Below are positions 23,061 to 34,402 of a stretch of DNA of 64,000 nt, in pieces. The DNA lies in the NCBI GenBank assembly GCA_024699855.1, contig JAMPIQ010000002.1, positions 7,192,001 to 7,256,000 of the forward strand, written 5' to 3'. The notes beneath the pieces are model-generated. The model was not told where the DNA came from. It saw only the letters and a program-made list of their open reading frames with translations, and did not search any database. This stretch comes from Aphelenchoides besseyi. Its lineage: Eukaryota; Nematoda; Chromadorea; Rhabditida; Aphelenchoididae. The first letter of the stretch is position 1; each line of letters starts with the position of its first letter. Position numbers and translations under genes: made by a program.

Positions 23061-23937
23061 ATGGCCAATCAAAGAAAAGAATCGGCTGAAGAAACAGTCC
23101 AAAAAATCCGAGAGCTGCAGCAGACAATCTTTCTGCCAAGTGAGCCGGTCAATCGTATCATCGACAATGTTCTCCCGAAAGACTACACGATAGACGATGT
23201 AAGTCCCTTACAAGCTTTATTTGGCCTTTAGAGAGAGACCTTGAAGAGTAGTTGTGAGCATCAACGAGAAAGTAAACTTGAAAGTTTAAATTCCACTTTT
23301 TATGGAAAACAAAAAGAACGTCAACGTTCGTTTTCTTTTGTTATTAATCGTTTCTTAATCCCTCCGTCTTGTGCGTCCTTTTCGTTTTTCTTAAAATGCT
23401 AATTACCGGTTACGCACTCACGGACACTTGAAATTCGTTTCTCCTGTAAAATTAAGTCAACTTTGTGACTCGAATCGTTTTTGTAGGAGACGCGTGCTGC
23501 TTGTGTTTACACTTTGTCGATTTTCAACGTCTGTTTGGGCACAGCAGCTTTCGACGAAATGGAGAAAAGGAATCAGGATGAGCTTCAAACATCGCATCTC
23601 AAGGCCGCTTTAAAACAAATGCGATTCAAACTGCCAAAAATTAAAGCCGATGTAAGTTCAAATGTTTGCTGAAGCCATTTACTGTGTTATTAAGGTGGAT
23701 GAGCACAAGAAAGAGTTGGAAAAAGAAGAAGAAATCTTCGAACAATCGAACTCAGAAACGGAAAGCGATTTGGACAGTAGTGACGACAATGAGTCTGTGG
23801 ATTCACGAGATTCGGTTGATCATGAGATCTGTAAGCATGTAACTTTCTATGCTGCTTAGCATGTTCTTTCAGCAAGCGAAAACGACTCAGAAGACGTCGA
23901 AGAACCGCCAGAGAAAAAGTTCAAGACAAATGATTAA
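23061..23937 (+). CDS. POLE3: POLE3/CHRAC17-like histone-fold protein
   Basis: Four exons: 23061-23198, 23487 to about 23652, about 23696-23831 and about 23874-23937. The histone fold starts at IFLPSEPVNRIIDNVLPKDY and continues through ETRAACVYTLSIFNVCLG, with helix 3 at LQTSHLKAALKQMRF. An acidic tail (LDSSDDNESVDSRDS, EDVEEPPEKKFK) follows. This matches POLE3 (DPB3/CHRAC17), the histone-fold subunit of DNA polymerase epsilon and of the CHRAC remodeller, which pairs with POLE4 or CHRAC1. Length about 165 residues, as in the family. Intron 1 is unusually long for this window (288 nt) and might hold regulatory sequence. Confidence 0.88.
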
Positions 23938-24095
23938 TCTGTTCTTCAAAGTACTTTGTTATTGTTGATTAACGTTACTAAATTATTGCTGTTTATATAA
24001 AAGTCTGTAGAAAGTGGTTTATAACCACGAACGTATCTGTTGTTTGGGCTCCTGTCTTCCGAAACCTTCGTTTAAGGTCATCAAGTTCGGTCGAA

Positions 24096-26183
24096 ATGGC
24101 CGACTCGACGAACAGCGGCGAAAGTGATTCGGGTGAAAAGGTGAGCCGTTCGATTTTGTACGAACATTCTAATTGATTACAGATGTCAACAACAGACTCA
24201 CATAATTGGTCCGAAGAAGATTCAGATTCGGGAAGTGAGTCGGACGACGAGGAGAACGACGATGAGTTCTCGATCACAGATACTCGGGATGAAGCGAAAA
24301 TGCGTCGGAAGCGAAGTTCGCGACGTAAAAGAAGTTGGTTGAACGAGTCGGTCGAAATCTAGCTGTGAATTTAGCTCATCAAAGTGACACAGAAACTCGA
24401 AATCTGTTGGATGACATCGGTGGCGAAGAGGAGTTTCTCGATCTTGAGGAATCGAAAGAGAACTCGAAAATTGGTAAGTTCTTCTCCTTAACTCATTTGT
24501 TTGTGACCAGCGGAATAGAGATTGGAGACTTCGATTTTTCAGACGTTCGATTCTTTGAGATGTCAGAAGAACAATTGGTAGTTAGCGACGAGCAAAGCCT
24601 TTAATTGCATTTTAGGATTATTACACAAAATGTTTCTTGTATTTGCAACGAAAGACCGTCGGTCAACCAACGATTTCCGGCGCTGTTAACGGAGCTGATG
24701 AGCGAGTAGTTGAGTTCTTTCGCAAAAGTCGTTTGGACACGAAAACATTGTCAAAAATTTGGTCATTGGCTGATGTCAACGAAGATGGCTTCTTGAATCA
24801 TGCGGAATTTCTGTTGGCTATGCATTTGATTGTGTTGCACGTAAAAGTAAGTATACATTCTTTTTTATATGCTACTAATAATCTTAGGGTCGAGTGCCGG
24901 TTCCATCTCGTATTCCTTCGCCCGTACGTCCCTGTTTAACGCCCACACGCTTACCGCAATATCCATTTGGTGTGGAGCTTCAAAACTCAACCGCTTCATC
25001 GACCTTAAGCAGTGCCGCTGACAATGCATCGACGTCTCGGGGTTCTGATCCAACCCAAGCGAATCTTCATTTTCACCAACATTCGCAACCGCCAAATTTA
25101 CAGACCGTTAACAGTCGTTTAATGCCGACGAGCACACTTTCTGCTGATGAATCAAATCATAAACAACAATCGTTGTCTGATGATCATTTGCATGTTCACA
25201 CAAAAAACCAACGTGATGTAAGATTTAATCGATTCTTTTTCAAGCCGCAGATTCTCTTTAGGTTGTGGTAACTGACTTCTCTGATGCACCACCGGTTCTT
25301 GTTGACAACTGTCCAACTGCTCTAAACGGTAAATTAAACTTTTTTGAACAGAAGTTTTAGCCTGTTTCTTTTAGTATCAACAAGCTCTGCAGGTTTTTCG
25401 CTGTTGAATTCGTTAGCTAATCGTGGACCTCCACCTTTACCACCAACACGAAACTATGCGACAGGAGCAGCCAAAGGCCATGGTCGTTCGATTAGTTTGG
25501 ATTTGAATACGTTTGCTGCGGTTTCTGGTCATCGAGCCTTACCACCGCATCCATCAAGTGCGATGTTTCAATCGACTACGAGCGGCGATAACAAATTCGA
25601 ATCTTCGACAGCGAGCGCTGAAGGTTATCCACAACGTGTTCATGAAAACGATGCATCGGCTGGAAGTGTGCCCAATGTTGGAACTTCAATGGTGTTTCAA
25701 CGTCTACCGACTTCTCACCATTACTCTGCGTCAATATCTTCCGGAACAACAACCGCACTAGTTCACCCGCCCTTACCACCTCAACGACCAACCGCTGGAG
25801 CTTTCCAATTGCGTCCAACTACACATCACTCTACAGTGCAGCTAACAAGTACATCGACGCAAACGGAAAGTAGTGAATTTGGAGAAAACGATCACGAAGA
25901 TTCTCTTCAAACTCGAGGTTCTAATCGTTTAGCGTTGTTGGATGAGCACACTTTTGCCCAGCTGATGCAGGGTGCTGAGCGAATGGCTCCGGCCGAACGA
26001 TGTAACGTTCTTCGCCGTTACAATGCGGAATTGGAGAATGAACGCTCGACCTTGGCACAAATTTGCTTACAGCTTCAGTTACGCATAGATGAAGCAGAAG
26101 CAGCGTTAAAAGAGTACGGTATTAGAGCTTGTGTCCCATCAACCGAATCCGCATCTGCGCCCTTAAAGCCAACCGTGTTGTAA
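24096..26183 (+). CDS. REPS1: REPS1-like EH-domain endocytic protein
   Basis: At least eight exons (24096-24140, 24183-24324, 24363-24473, 24543-24577, from 24616 on, last exon to 26183) give about 570 residues. An acidic N-terminus with a basic patch (MRRKRSSRR) precedes one EH domain: MSEEQLDYYTKCFLYLQRKT, ISGAVNGADERVVEFFRKS, and IWSLADVNEDGFLNHAEFL with an intact EF-loop. Pro-rich SH3-ligand strings (RGPPPLPPTR, LPPQRPTAG) follow, and a C-terminal coiled coil (about 50 residues near the end). This order fits RALBP1-associated Eps-domain proteins, which link EH-binding endocytic partners to RalBP1. Only one EH domain is seen, where vertebrate REPS1/2 can carry two. Confidence 0.85.
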
Positions 26184-26947
26184 TTTCGTTGACAACAAAA
26201 TACTTTCTTTTCGTATCTTTTGCTATCGATCTTAATTACGAAAATATTCGATTTTGCTTTAAATACAAAACGGTTGCATAGGATCGATTTTGCACAAAAA
26301 TTAGCGGATCTTTCAATAGCGTTATTCAACCAATTGTTGCAATCATTCTTCTAGTCAATCAGAATCTGAACGCACAATAAGCCAAACGGTTTTCGTTTAT
26401 TCAATTGCCAAACTACATACTCTTTTGGCTGCTGTCGCATGGTTAATTTTAATTTATTACTAGTGAGCATAAGTCCACGTCTCTGCGGTACTCTTCTTGA
26501 TATCAATGGAATTTGTGTTACGAATAAACAGAAACATTAGTCGAAACAGCTCCACTTCTCTGTAACTCAAAACGTCTGAGTATCTTCAAAATAAATGCTT
26601 TATTCGAAACCAAAATACACTAATGACTACTATGTGCTGTGAAGAGCGTACTCAACGTTGAGATTCACTCGGAATTTGTTGAATAGTTAAACGAAAAGAT
26701 TGCAAAATTTCGAATCATAACAATGGAAATACTCTTTGATGTCATGCTTAATCAACTCACAGGGTATAAATGAGGAAAGAACGCATACAGAAACTGTCAA
26801 GAACATACAATCGACTCAACAGTGCCGTCGATCATTCGTAAACATAATTTTTAAATTTAGTGACGTAAAGAATAAACAAAGGTATAGGAAACTAATTACA
26901 CCTTCGATTACAAAAGACTTTGAGCAATTACGAGACCATCAAACATT
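26184..26947. other. Intergenic, AT-rich
   Basis: No gene seen. The open frames here are short and unsupported. AATAAA-like strings occur at several places (for example about 26523, 26590). Confidence 0.4.
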
Positions 26948-27394
26948 TCATAATGGAATGAACCTTCTTACCAACAAAAAGACGATTCCGGAACAAATAA
27001 CCCAACTTGAGTTAATTTTCGTTGACCCATTGCATAGCTGCAAAGGAATGAAATGAAGCATTTGATAAACAACAAACCTGTTCACTACAACAACAAACGT
27101 GTCCCATGTTCGGCAAACTGGAGCACATGTTCATCAGTCCGTATGTTTGGCATATACTCGAAGCCCCTGTAAGACAATTAGTTGCATCAACTTTTATGTT
27201 GATAAGAACTCACCAGAACCGTCACAGTATCGCACGGTGTCTAGTCCCATACTTTGTTTGATGCAACTGACGCTTGGACACTCAATAATTTGTAATTGAC
27301 TTCCCGAATAGCATTGAATAGCATTGACAGTAGTCAAGAAGCAAAGAATAACAGCAAAAAGACGAGCAAGCTGCAGTTTGGACACCGATAGCAT
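26948..27394 (-). CDS. Ly6/uPAR-type small surface protein
   Basis: Three exons, 27394-27214, 27166-27078 and 27037-26948, join in phase to give 119 residues. A signal peptide (MLSVSKLQLARLFAVILCFL to about residue 25) is followed by IQCY, a run of Cys with Ly6 spacing (C..C..C..C..C), and the hallmark CCCSEQLCN. After that comes a hydrophobic C-terminus (WVICSGIVFLL) that could be a GPI-attachment signal or membrane anchor. The pattern IQCY...CCC-x3-CN is typical of three-finger Ly6 proteins of nematodes. Roles in the family range from receptor modulation to neuronal signalling; none can be assigned here. Confidence 0.85.
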
Positions 27395-30300
27395 TGTATT
27401 CTGTAACAACAATTTCAGTATATTATTTCGCACATTTGGATAGGAACACGACTAATTGAATTAATACACGATCTTGGAAGAAAAAAGCAATCCGTTTGAA
27501 TCAATTAAGAGAAGAGTTGGACGAAATTCGTAGATACGATTCGACTAATATCCGTTCACAGCGTGAAGCAAAGTAGATTCGCATAAAATTAGAGATGCCG
27601 ATCCTGTTCGTTGTCGGAACTAATGTTCGAAACCCGCATAGATAGATGGTTTTTATCGGCGTGCGGATTGAACACAGCTCACTAAATCGACTGTTGAATC
27701 GGAAATGACATTTCGCGGTTCAAATCTTATTTCGATATCTTTGAGTAATTTGGCGTGCAAAAGTGGTCGGCTAAAGCGTTCAGTTTTGCAGCTGAGGAGC
27801 CAAAACAGGAAACCTATGGCCGGAAGTCGATGGCCCGGTGAGCGAAACGGTCGTATGGTTTTGAACTCAATCTTTCAAGCGGCACTAATTGAAGGACTTG
27901 CAAAATATCGAATCATGTCAAGCTATCTACTTGCAAACAGAAATTTCACGTTCGTTTTACTCCAAACGCATTAATTTCCGGTCTCCAATTACTCAGTCAA
28001 GATCTCCCCAATATTCTCACATCTTCCGTCTGACGGCCACACAGAAAAACGCCGTCAAGGTGCTGAGTGGACGGGAAGGTCGCAAAATTCATCAAAAGAA
28101 AACGAACACAAACCCATTGGTAATTGTGTACCATGGTCATTGCGCGAATTGCATGCGAAAAGTTGGAACTTCAAAGATAGTTGCTTCAATAAAAGGTTAT
28201 AAATGAAAAGAACTAACAACGAAAACGTGGGTTTACAGGAAGTGATAAACGTGAATTCAAAATCCCTTCAGAAAGACGACAATCAAGAACTGTCGAGATT
28301 AGTGGACATCGATGTTGAGTAATCTGTTGTTCAGAATTCTCGCTTCTTTTCATCTAAACCCGCGCACTTATGTCGAATCAAAAGGCGGAAGAAGGTAGGC
28401 TGGAGAATCGGACATCAAACGCGAACGGGTGTTATGAGTTCCACGCCCCGTAACTCTTTTGGTTTAATGCAATCGAAGGTCAAATAATTTGTTTCTACCT
28501 CAAAACATAAATCTAACATTGCAGTAGATGGGAGTTGTAATCCACAAGCATGAGCTTGTTTTCGACACAATCGAACAAAACCAACTACTCGACTTGTGCC
28601 GACCAAGAAGCTACAAGCCCGTCGACTTGACCTTATTCGCCCATCTAACACGCGCCGAACTTCGAGATTTACGGAGGTTTAATGGGATTACACGCGTTTC
28701 GGACGCTTTTTCAGCAGTTAGCTATTATAGAACTCGAAAAAACACAAACAAACTGTAAGTCGTGCATGAGCGAACATGTTGTTAAGAACCGAGATTAACC
28801 TCAAAACACCGTATACACGACTATTTCATAATCGAATCGTATACTAATGATTATAGAACAGGTTTCGATTGAGACTAAAAGACAATTGAAGATGTCGGTT
28901 CGCTCAAACGTCTAAGAATACAAACGCAAAGATTGTTTTAACTCTTTGATTTGTTCTTTCCGACAAACACGCCGGAGGTTTGCCGTTCAGAAAGCCGTAC
29001 AAGGTTAATTGATAAAATCTCGACGGTATACAACTGAGTTCACAACATTCGCAAGTAATGGAAAGAGGTTTGCCGTTCGAAATCAGGTGGCTCAAAAGAA
29101 TTTGTTGACGACAAGATCGATAAATGAATGAGCAGCTGGAAAAGGGAGTTTACGGTTATTGCAACAACGATTGTTTTCAACGTTCATACACGTCCAATTA
29201 AAGTGAAGCGAGAGTGTTAAATGGAAGCGAAATTATTCCTCGTTGCACATTGAACTCGATTTGCGTATCCAAAACATCTGCGGAATATTCGACTTTAAAC
29301 GCACGTCGCAATAATTACAGCGACGGTGACGGAATGAAAAGGTAATGCAATTGGAGTTATGATCGGACCTCTTGTCGGATGCTCACATAACATCAAACTT
29401 GAAGACGCCAGAGAACTCAATTAAAGGTGAAAGAGGACGATCGCTTGTTAAACACGCTACAGATTTCATTCGAAAGAAATTTGATGTTTACATCTGATTA
29501 AGAACAAACAACAGTTGTGGATCAACAACTCGTACGTGAAGCAACTTGAATTGTCTTTTGAGAGCAATTGGAACAAGTAAGAGAACCTGTGAATATTCAA
29601 GCGAATCAAAACAAGCGATTTGGTTCAATGTGTTCAAGTTGAGCTGTGAATAAGCAGTATGGATTAGTAACGGACGGTTGGATTCAATGATTGTTCGGAA
29701 ATGAATTGTCGAACAGTTGAATTGGGAAATGACCAAGCACGCAGCCGTTTCGATTGGGTCTCATACTCAGCCGTAACATATACACAATTAGCTCATCGAT
29801 ATGACCACGCAAATAACCTCAAAGAAACGAATTGACATAAAAACTGATTTCTTAACTGCTACTTTACCGCGCAAAAGCACGAACTGAAATGACCATTAGA
29901 AGTGAAAAGGAAGAATCAAGCTAAGCGTATGTGGCCATTTCGCATTTAATGTGGCCATTAGGGATTTGAGTCGAATCACGAGCAATGAATATTTGGCAAC
30001 AGAGAGGAATGACAGTTCGGGACAATCGTTCTGCAAAAAAAGGATTGTACGTTTGCCAACTTTTTTACAACTGTGTTTATCGTTAAGGGAATAATGCGTC
30101 TTTTTCGAAACGAACAGTTGTCGGGAGTACATGAAATATGATTTCACTGTGACTTCGCAACTTCTGCAACGATAGTCAATCGTCTGAACGAGACTGCAAT
30201 TCAAATAGACGCCTAATTGGCAACTACAAAATGCCGTGGAAGTATTTCGGGTTTAAAACGACTGGGCACTCGAAGTTGACTGCCGTTGGAGGCGCTCGAA

Positions 30301-31960
30301 CACCATTAAATTTCCATAAAAAAACTCGAACGAAACAAACCTCAACGTCGAGCATTGAAATTGCATGTCTCTTTGCATTAGACCACGAATAAACGTGATT
30401 GGCTGCTCTTGAACAGCTCAAGCGAAAAGACCGCAGCTTCTCATTTGTGTTTTGCGAATTGTTTCTATTTTTGCAATAAGCAGAACGAACACGACAATCC
30501 CAACGACGGAAAGAACGTAACCGTGCAATTCACTTAAACCGAATTGCGAAAGAACCTTACTAGAAGAATGCTCACAAAACTCAATCCAATGAAGATGTTT
30601 CGTTGCGATTTTTTTCAAAACTTGCGGATGTCCGGCCAAGTCGAATTGCGCAGCATGTTTGTCGGTCAAGGTCACGCCCAACCTCCGAAATTGGATTTGC
30701 ATCTTTTTGACTTGAAGATGCCAACGGAGTATAGAAATTTCTTAAGCGGATTGGTCTTTCAATTTTTCACGCGTCGTGGCGGTTCAAAAAACTGGAGAAG
30801 TGAATGAAAAATGGCCGGAATTGGCTTCCGCTGTTACCCACTCCGATTTGTCCATTTACTTCGGCTTCCAAGAAGTCAAAGGAGCGGTCAACTCAAAACG
30901 CGCTTCACTCGTGGCTCCTCGTTTTTGTACGAAAAAGTTTCTTTTAAACTCCGGATGTCCACTTTGAATGGCCACAGAGATTTCCAGGTCTTCAGCGTCC
31001 ATTCCTCGGAAAAGGTGCTGGGACATAGTGTCTATGGGCCGATTCACGCGATGAACATAGCAGTAAAGTTGAGTATAGCGCTCAATAGAAAACTAGCCCA
31101 TTCGGCCGTGTTCTAACTTTCCGCTAATCACATGGACAGGAAACGTGAACTGACAAGTGAAGTGATCACTTCAAAGAAACATGATAGGTGACACTCCGAG
31201 GGCTGAAGAGTATAACAAACATCGACACATTTTTAACTGCAGTCATCAGTTCTCGAGCGTTTAATGGGAAAATGTACTCAAAAATCTCTACGCGAGAATT
31301 GAGACGATGAACCGCATTTTCAATCTTTTATTTACTACACCAATAACAATAGGCGACTAGTCGGACAGACGACAAATTTGGCACGTAGCCAAATGAATCG
31401 GCTAATTTAGTGTCGAGAAGCATAATCGGATTATGAGTCGGAGTCCTTGAACATGCAGAACAGCTGAGCCAATTACTACAAGAAAAGTGAACGTCTTCAA
31501 CTTAGTTCTTGTGTTGATTTCGTTTCATTTTGTTGTGCGATTTTAGTGATGTCGATCTTTTGTGCTTTTAAACGTTCAATAAATAGGGATCTAAGCGTTT
31601 CGAATCGAAAGATTGAATGTTTTGGTCTGCTTATTAAACCGCAACAATCTGGTGGCCAAAAACATGTCTTCATTTGACTGCATCGGAATGCAAATGGAAA
31701 CAATGAACAGAAGACAATAACATTCAACTGAAACAACCGTTTGTTCTTGACCATCGACCGTGTGCCATTCAATCGTTTCGTTTATTTGTGAGATCGATCC
31801 AACGAAATTACTCCGCAAGTTCCTCTTTTAGCAAAAATGTTGAAAACAACTATGACTTTACGTTACTTCCTTCTCCACATTCTCATCTGTTTAAACAGAA
31901 AGCGTCAATGAGTCGTCCGATGTAAACCAATGTAGCACTTTGCAATCGAGTTTCACTGTA
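27395..31960. other. 4.5-kb gene-poor region with weak coding candidates
   Basis: No gene is firmly supported. Candidates: plus-strand 27992-28110 spliced to 28241-28330 (charged, no start found); plus-strand 28528-28758 (open 76 codons, ELVFDTIEQNQLLDLC, no upstream exon found); minus-strand 30418-30702, described separately; minus-strand 30856-31047 (open 63 codons). The rest of 28.8-31.9 kb shows short frames on both strands only. Confidence 0.4.
30418..30702 (-). CDS. Possible C-terminal exon of a membrane protein
   Basis: A minus-strand frame preceded by a CTTAAG acceptor near 30745 runs to a stop at 30418. It ends with one good TM helix (GYVLSVVGIVVFVLLIAKI) and a short basic tail. The frame at 30856-31047 could be an upstream exon, but I found no splice pair that keeps phase. 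May be the end of a single-pass protein or chance. Low confidence. Confidence 0.25.
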   Translation of the reverse strand: MQIQFRRLGVTLTDKHAAQFDLAGHPQVLKKIATKHLHWIEFCEHSSSKVLSQFGLSELHGYVLSVVGIVVFVLLIAKIETIRKTQMRSCGLFA

Positions 31961-33016
31961 ATGAACGTTCTAAGTATTTTTAATCCAATCTTCCTACTCT
32001 TTCTAGTTCAATCTTCACAAAGTTCACCTACAACGCCAAAACCAACTTACGAAGTAATAGTGTTCTTGTTTTCTAACAAATCAATTTTCAGGAATTTAAA
32101 ACGCTTGTTTCAGCTGATGTATACGAGAAGCTTGTTAAGATCTACTCCAATAAAACTCTACTCGTAGTAGATAAACTTAAAGAACTGGACGATATCTTCA
32201 TGACTTTATCCGAACGAACACTGAGTAAACTGCCCACACCGAAGGCTTTTCGCAAACTCCCCGAATTAGTACAAGAAAAAATCCGATCGACTTACTACAA
32301 CAAAACAATATGCTTTGAAGACAAGTTGAAAATACTCGAAGGAATAATGCACTCGTTGAGTCCTGAGGACATCTCTCTAATACCGCTTCAAACAGAGGTC
32401 CCCGGCTTGATTGAATTCCACACACCGATTTTTATGCAATTTAATGGACAGTATGCAAGTTTTACAAAGCAATGTTTTTGGTTCTAACTCTCTATTATTG
32501 CAGGAAACAAACATCTTAAGAGGTCATCTAACAAACGAGGAGTTTGATGTTTTGGAAAAAATAATAACAAAAAAGAACATTCCCGAAGTCGTAAGCACAT
32601 ATTCGTGAGCTTACACAAAGATTTCAGAGTCGTGCTATTTCAGTGGGGCGCTTGCTGCGAGATGTCTACGAGAGGAATCCGGTAAACTTTCCGATTCCGT
32701 TGGGTGATCCGGATGCCACAGATGAGGTTCCCGAAGAAATCAGACAGTTGGGCGTCCATTTGATGTTCAGCAAAAACATGTTCGACGAGATCGAACATTT
32801 TTCGAAGGCCCTGAATCTGATGAAAGACAAAAACGAGAAGAATCGAAAGTACAAAACTAAAAAAATATTTCGAGAGGTTTCTTTTGATTTCCACTTTTAT
32901 TCTAAACATCTTTTTAGGTTTTGGATCACAACCCGACTTCTTCCTTGGGATCATTTAAGCAGCTCGGCGAATTCATGCGACATTTTCTGTCTCCACAACG
33001 TCTGGAAAACTTGTGA
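31961..33016 (+). CDS. Secreted helical-repeat protein (LPPGF cluster, member 1)
   Basis: Five or six exons (31961-32053, from 32092, and later exons to 33016) give about 300 residues. Signal peptide at residues 1-24 (FNPIFLLFLVQSS). Then alpha-helical modules of 45-55 residues. The junction KLPTPKAFRKLPE matches the spacer of the neighbours at 33.7, 34.4-37.2 and 39.7 kb, and the helices DKLKELDDIFMTLSERTL and DKLKILEGIMHSLSPEDI occupy the same place as theirs. The last third is more diverged and Lys/Asn-rich. The join near 32400-32510 is uncertain: the frame upstream runs past a weak donor. Function unknown; secretion is inferred. Confidence 0.65.
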
Positions 33017-33697
33017 TCGTGCTTCTGCTTATTGTTCTCTGTAAAATTAACGTTCCAAGACAACAATGTTCAAGTGAAATAAACCAAAAACCCCATCCTT
33101 CTTTACTTTTGTGAGAGGAATTAGTGGGCGAAGTAAAAACAACTCGAAATAACGTTTTTCAACTGAAAGTCAACAGTTCAAGATGCTGAACAAACTTCTT
33201 ACCTTCGATACTTTTGACAGAAAGACTTTTTGCAAATACGACCGTTTTTTGTTAACGAATAGGTGAACAGTTTGAAAGGATTTACAGCGAACAATTTCCG
33301 GTTTAACAGTTCGAATCCAAACTGTTTACTAACTGGTTATCGTAAGTGGTGGTTGACGATCGTGAAAAGTACCGCGCAATCGACAGATCCGTTGGTACAC
33401 GATCACACCCGATCGAGGAACTAAACGAACTGACCAGGGGATTCGTGAGCGAGAAGAACGGTGTCCAAATGACCTTTGTAAACAAAAATGACCCGCAAAA
33501 TCTCTCGGTCAATTCTTTAGCAAAAAACATACAAAACGGAGATCGTGAACACACAACTGACTACTCGTTTTCTTTGACGCCCACGTCGAGAAATTGAGAT
33601 ACAAATTGGTATAAAAAGATTGCTCGGCTCAAGAGCTTTCAATTGCGTTACAAAACGCAATCCGTCCACATAATCGACAGTCTCATTTGTGTTAAAG
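33017..33697. other. Intergenic between two cluster members
   Basis: A plus-strand frame of 84 codons at 33346-33597 has no ATG near its start and no good acceptor, so I leave it out. A TATAAAA string lies at about 33611, some 85 bp before the next start codon, and may be a TATA box. Confidence 0.4.
33611..33617 (+). promoter_or_regulatory. Possible TATA box
   Basis: TATAAAA about 87 bp upstream of the ATG at 33698, the only strong match in this spacer. The distance leaves room for a 5' UTR. Weak evidence because the motif is short. Confidence 0.3.
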
Positions 33698-34167
33698 ATG
33701 TTCGCTCATTATGTCACAACTACCGTATTGTTGAGTGCATACATTGCTTTTGCTGCTCCACAATTTCGGCCACCACCAGGCGTTGACTTCGTGAGTTTCT
33801 GGCTCTAAACTTTCATTTCGTTTGTGTTTTTCTTCAGCCACCGATGCCTCCTGAGTTGGAACGTTTGTTGCCAGCTGATGCCGTCAGTAAATTGAAGTCC
33901 ATTCATACGGATCGAACTCTCGGCTTCCTGGAAAAACAACAAAAAATTGACGAAGTGATGGTGACTGTTCCTCACGAGATTCTAGACAAGATACCACCGC
34001 CTCCCGGCTTCAACAAGTTGCCCGAAAACATTCAAACGGACTTGAAGAATATTAACCGATCTCGTGATCTCACGTGGCAACAGAAGCAAGAGAAACTTCG
34101 CACGTTGATTCAATCTCTTCCTCATCATTTGCGTTCAATTCTGGCTGGTCCGATGCCCGGTCGTTGA
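33698..34167 (+). CDS. Secreted helical-repeat protein (LPPGF cluster, member 2), 140 aa
   Basis: Two exons, 33698-33790 and 33838-34167, in phase over a 47-nt intron. Signal peptide VTTTVLLSAYIAFAAPQ at about residues 6-22, then Pro-rich linker and two helical modules. Module 1 has LPADAVSKLKSIHTDRTLGF and KIDEVMVTVPHEILDKI; the spacer KIPPPPGFNKLPE leads into module 2 with LKNINRSRDLTWQQKQEKL. This is the cleanest member and shows the repeat best: LP, helix, I-x-x-x-x-x-L, helix, LP. The layout recalls SXP/RAL-2 (DUF148) secreted nematode proteins, but I cannot confirm a relation by eye. Confidence 0.85.
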
Positions 34168-34402
34168 GAAGCTTGGAAGGCTGTCACAATAACCAACTAC
34201 CATTCCCTACTGTATAACACAATTATATCCATGACTATTGAAGCCGAACAATAAATTCCGATGTTCTGAAGAATCCGTTTGCATACAAAAACATTTTTTA
34301 TTGGAATTCTCACAAAATTTGAGGATAAGATAAATTCTGAGTTGGTTATATTGAACCGGAAGATCGTAAACGATTTTCGACAGAATTAAAAAAATAACGT
34401 TT

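Noticed and set aside
30544..31116. Overlapping plus-strand open frames
   Set aside because: They face minus-strand frames of similar length, contain no motif, and have no start or splice pattern. Left as gene-poor DNA.
33300..33330. tRNA-like T-loop (GTTCGAATCC)
   Set aside because: The bases around it do not form the T-arm or the acceptor and anticodon arms of a cloverleaf.
33346..33597. 84-codon plus-strand frame between cluster members
   Set aside because: Starts after a stop with no ATG and no acceptor; the peptide has no signal sequence or module of the cluster.
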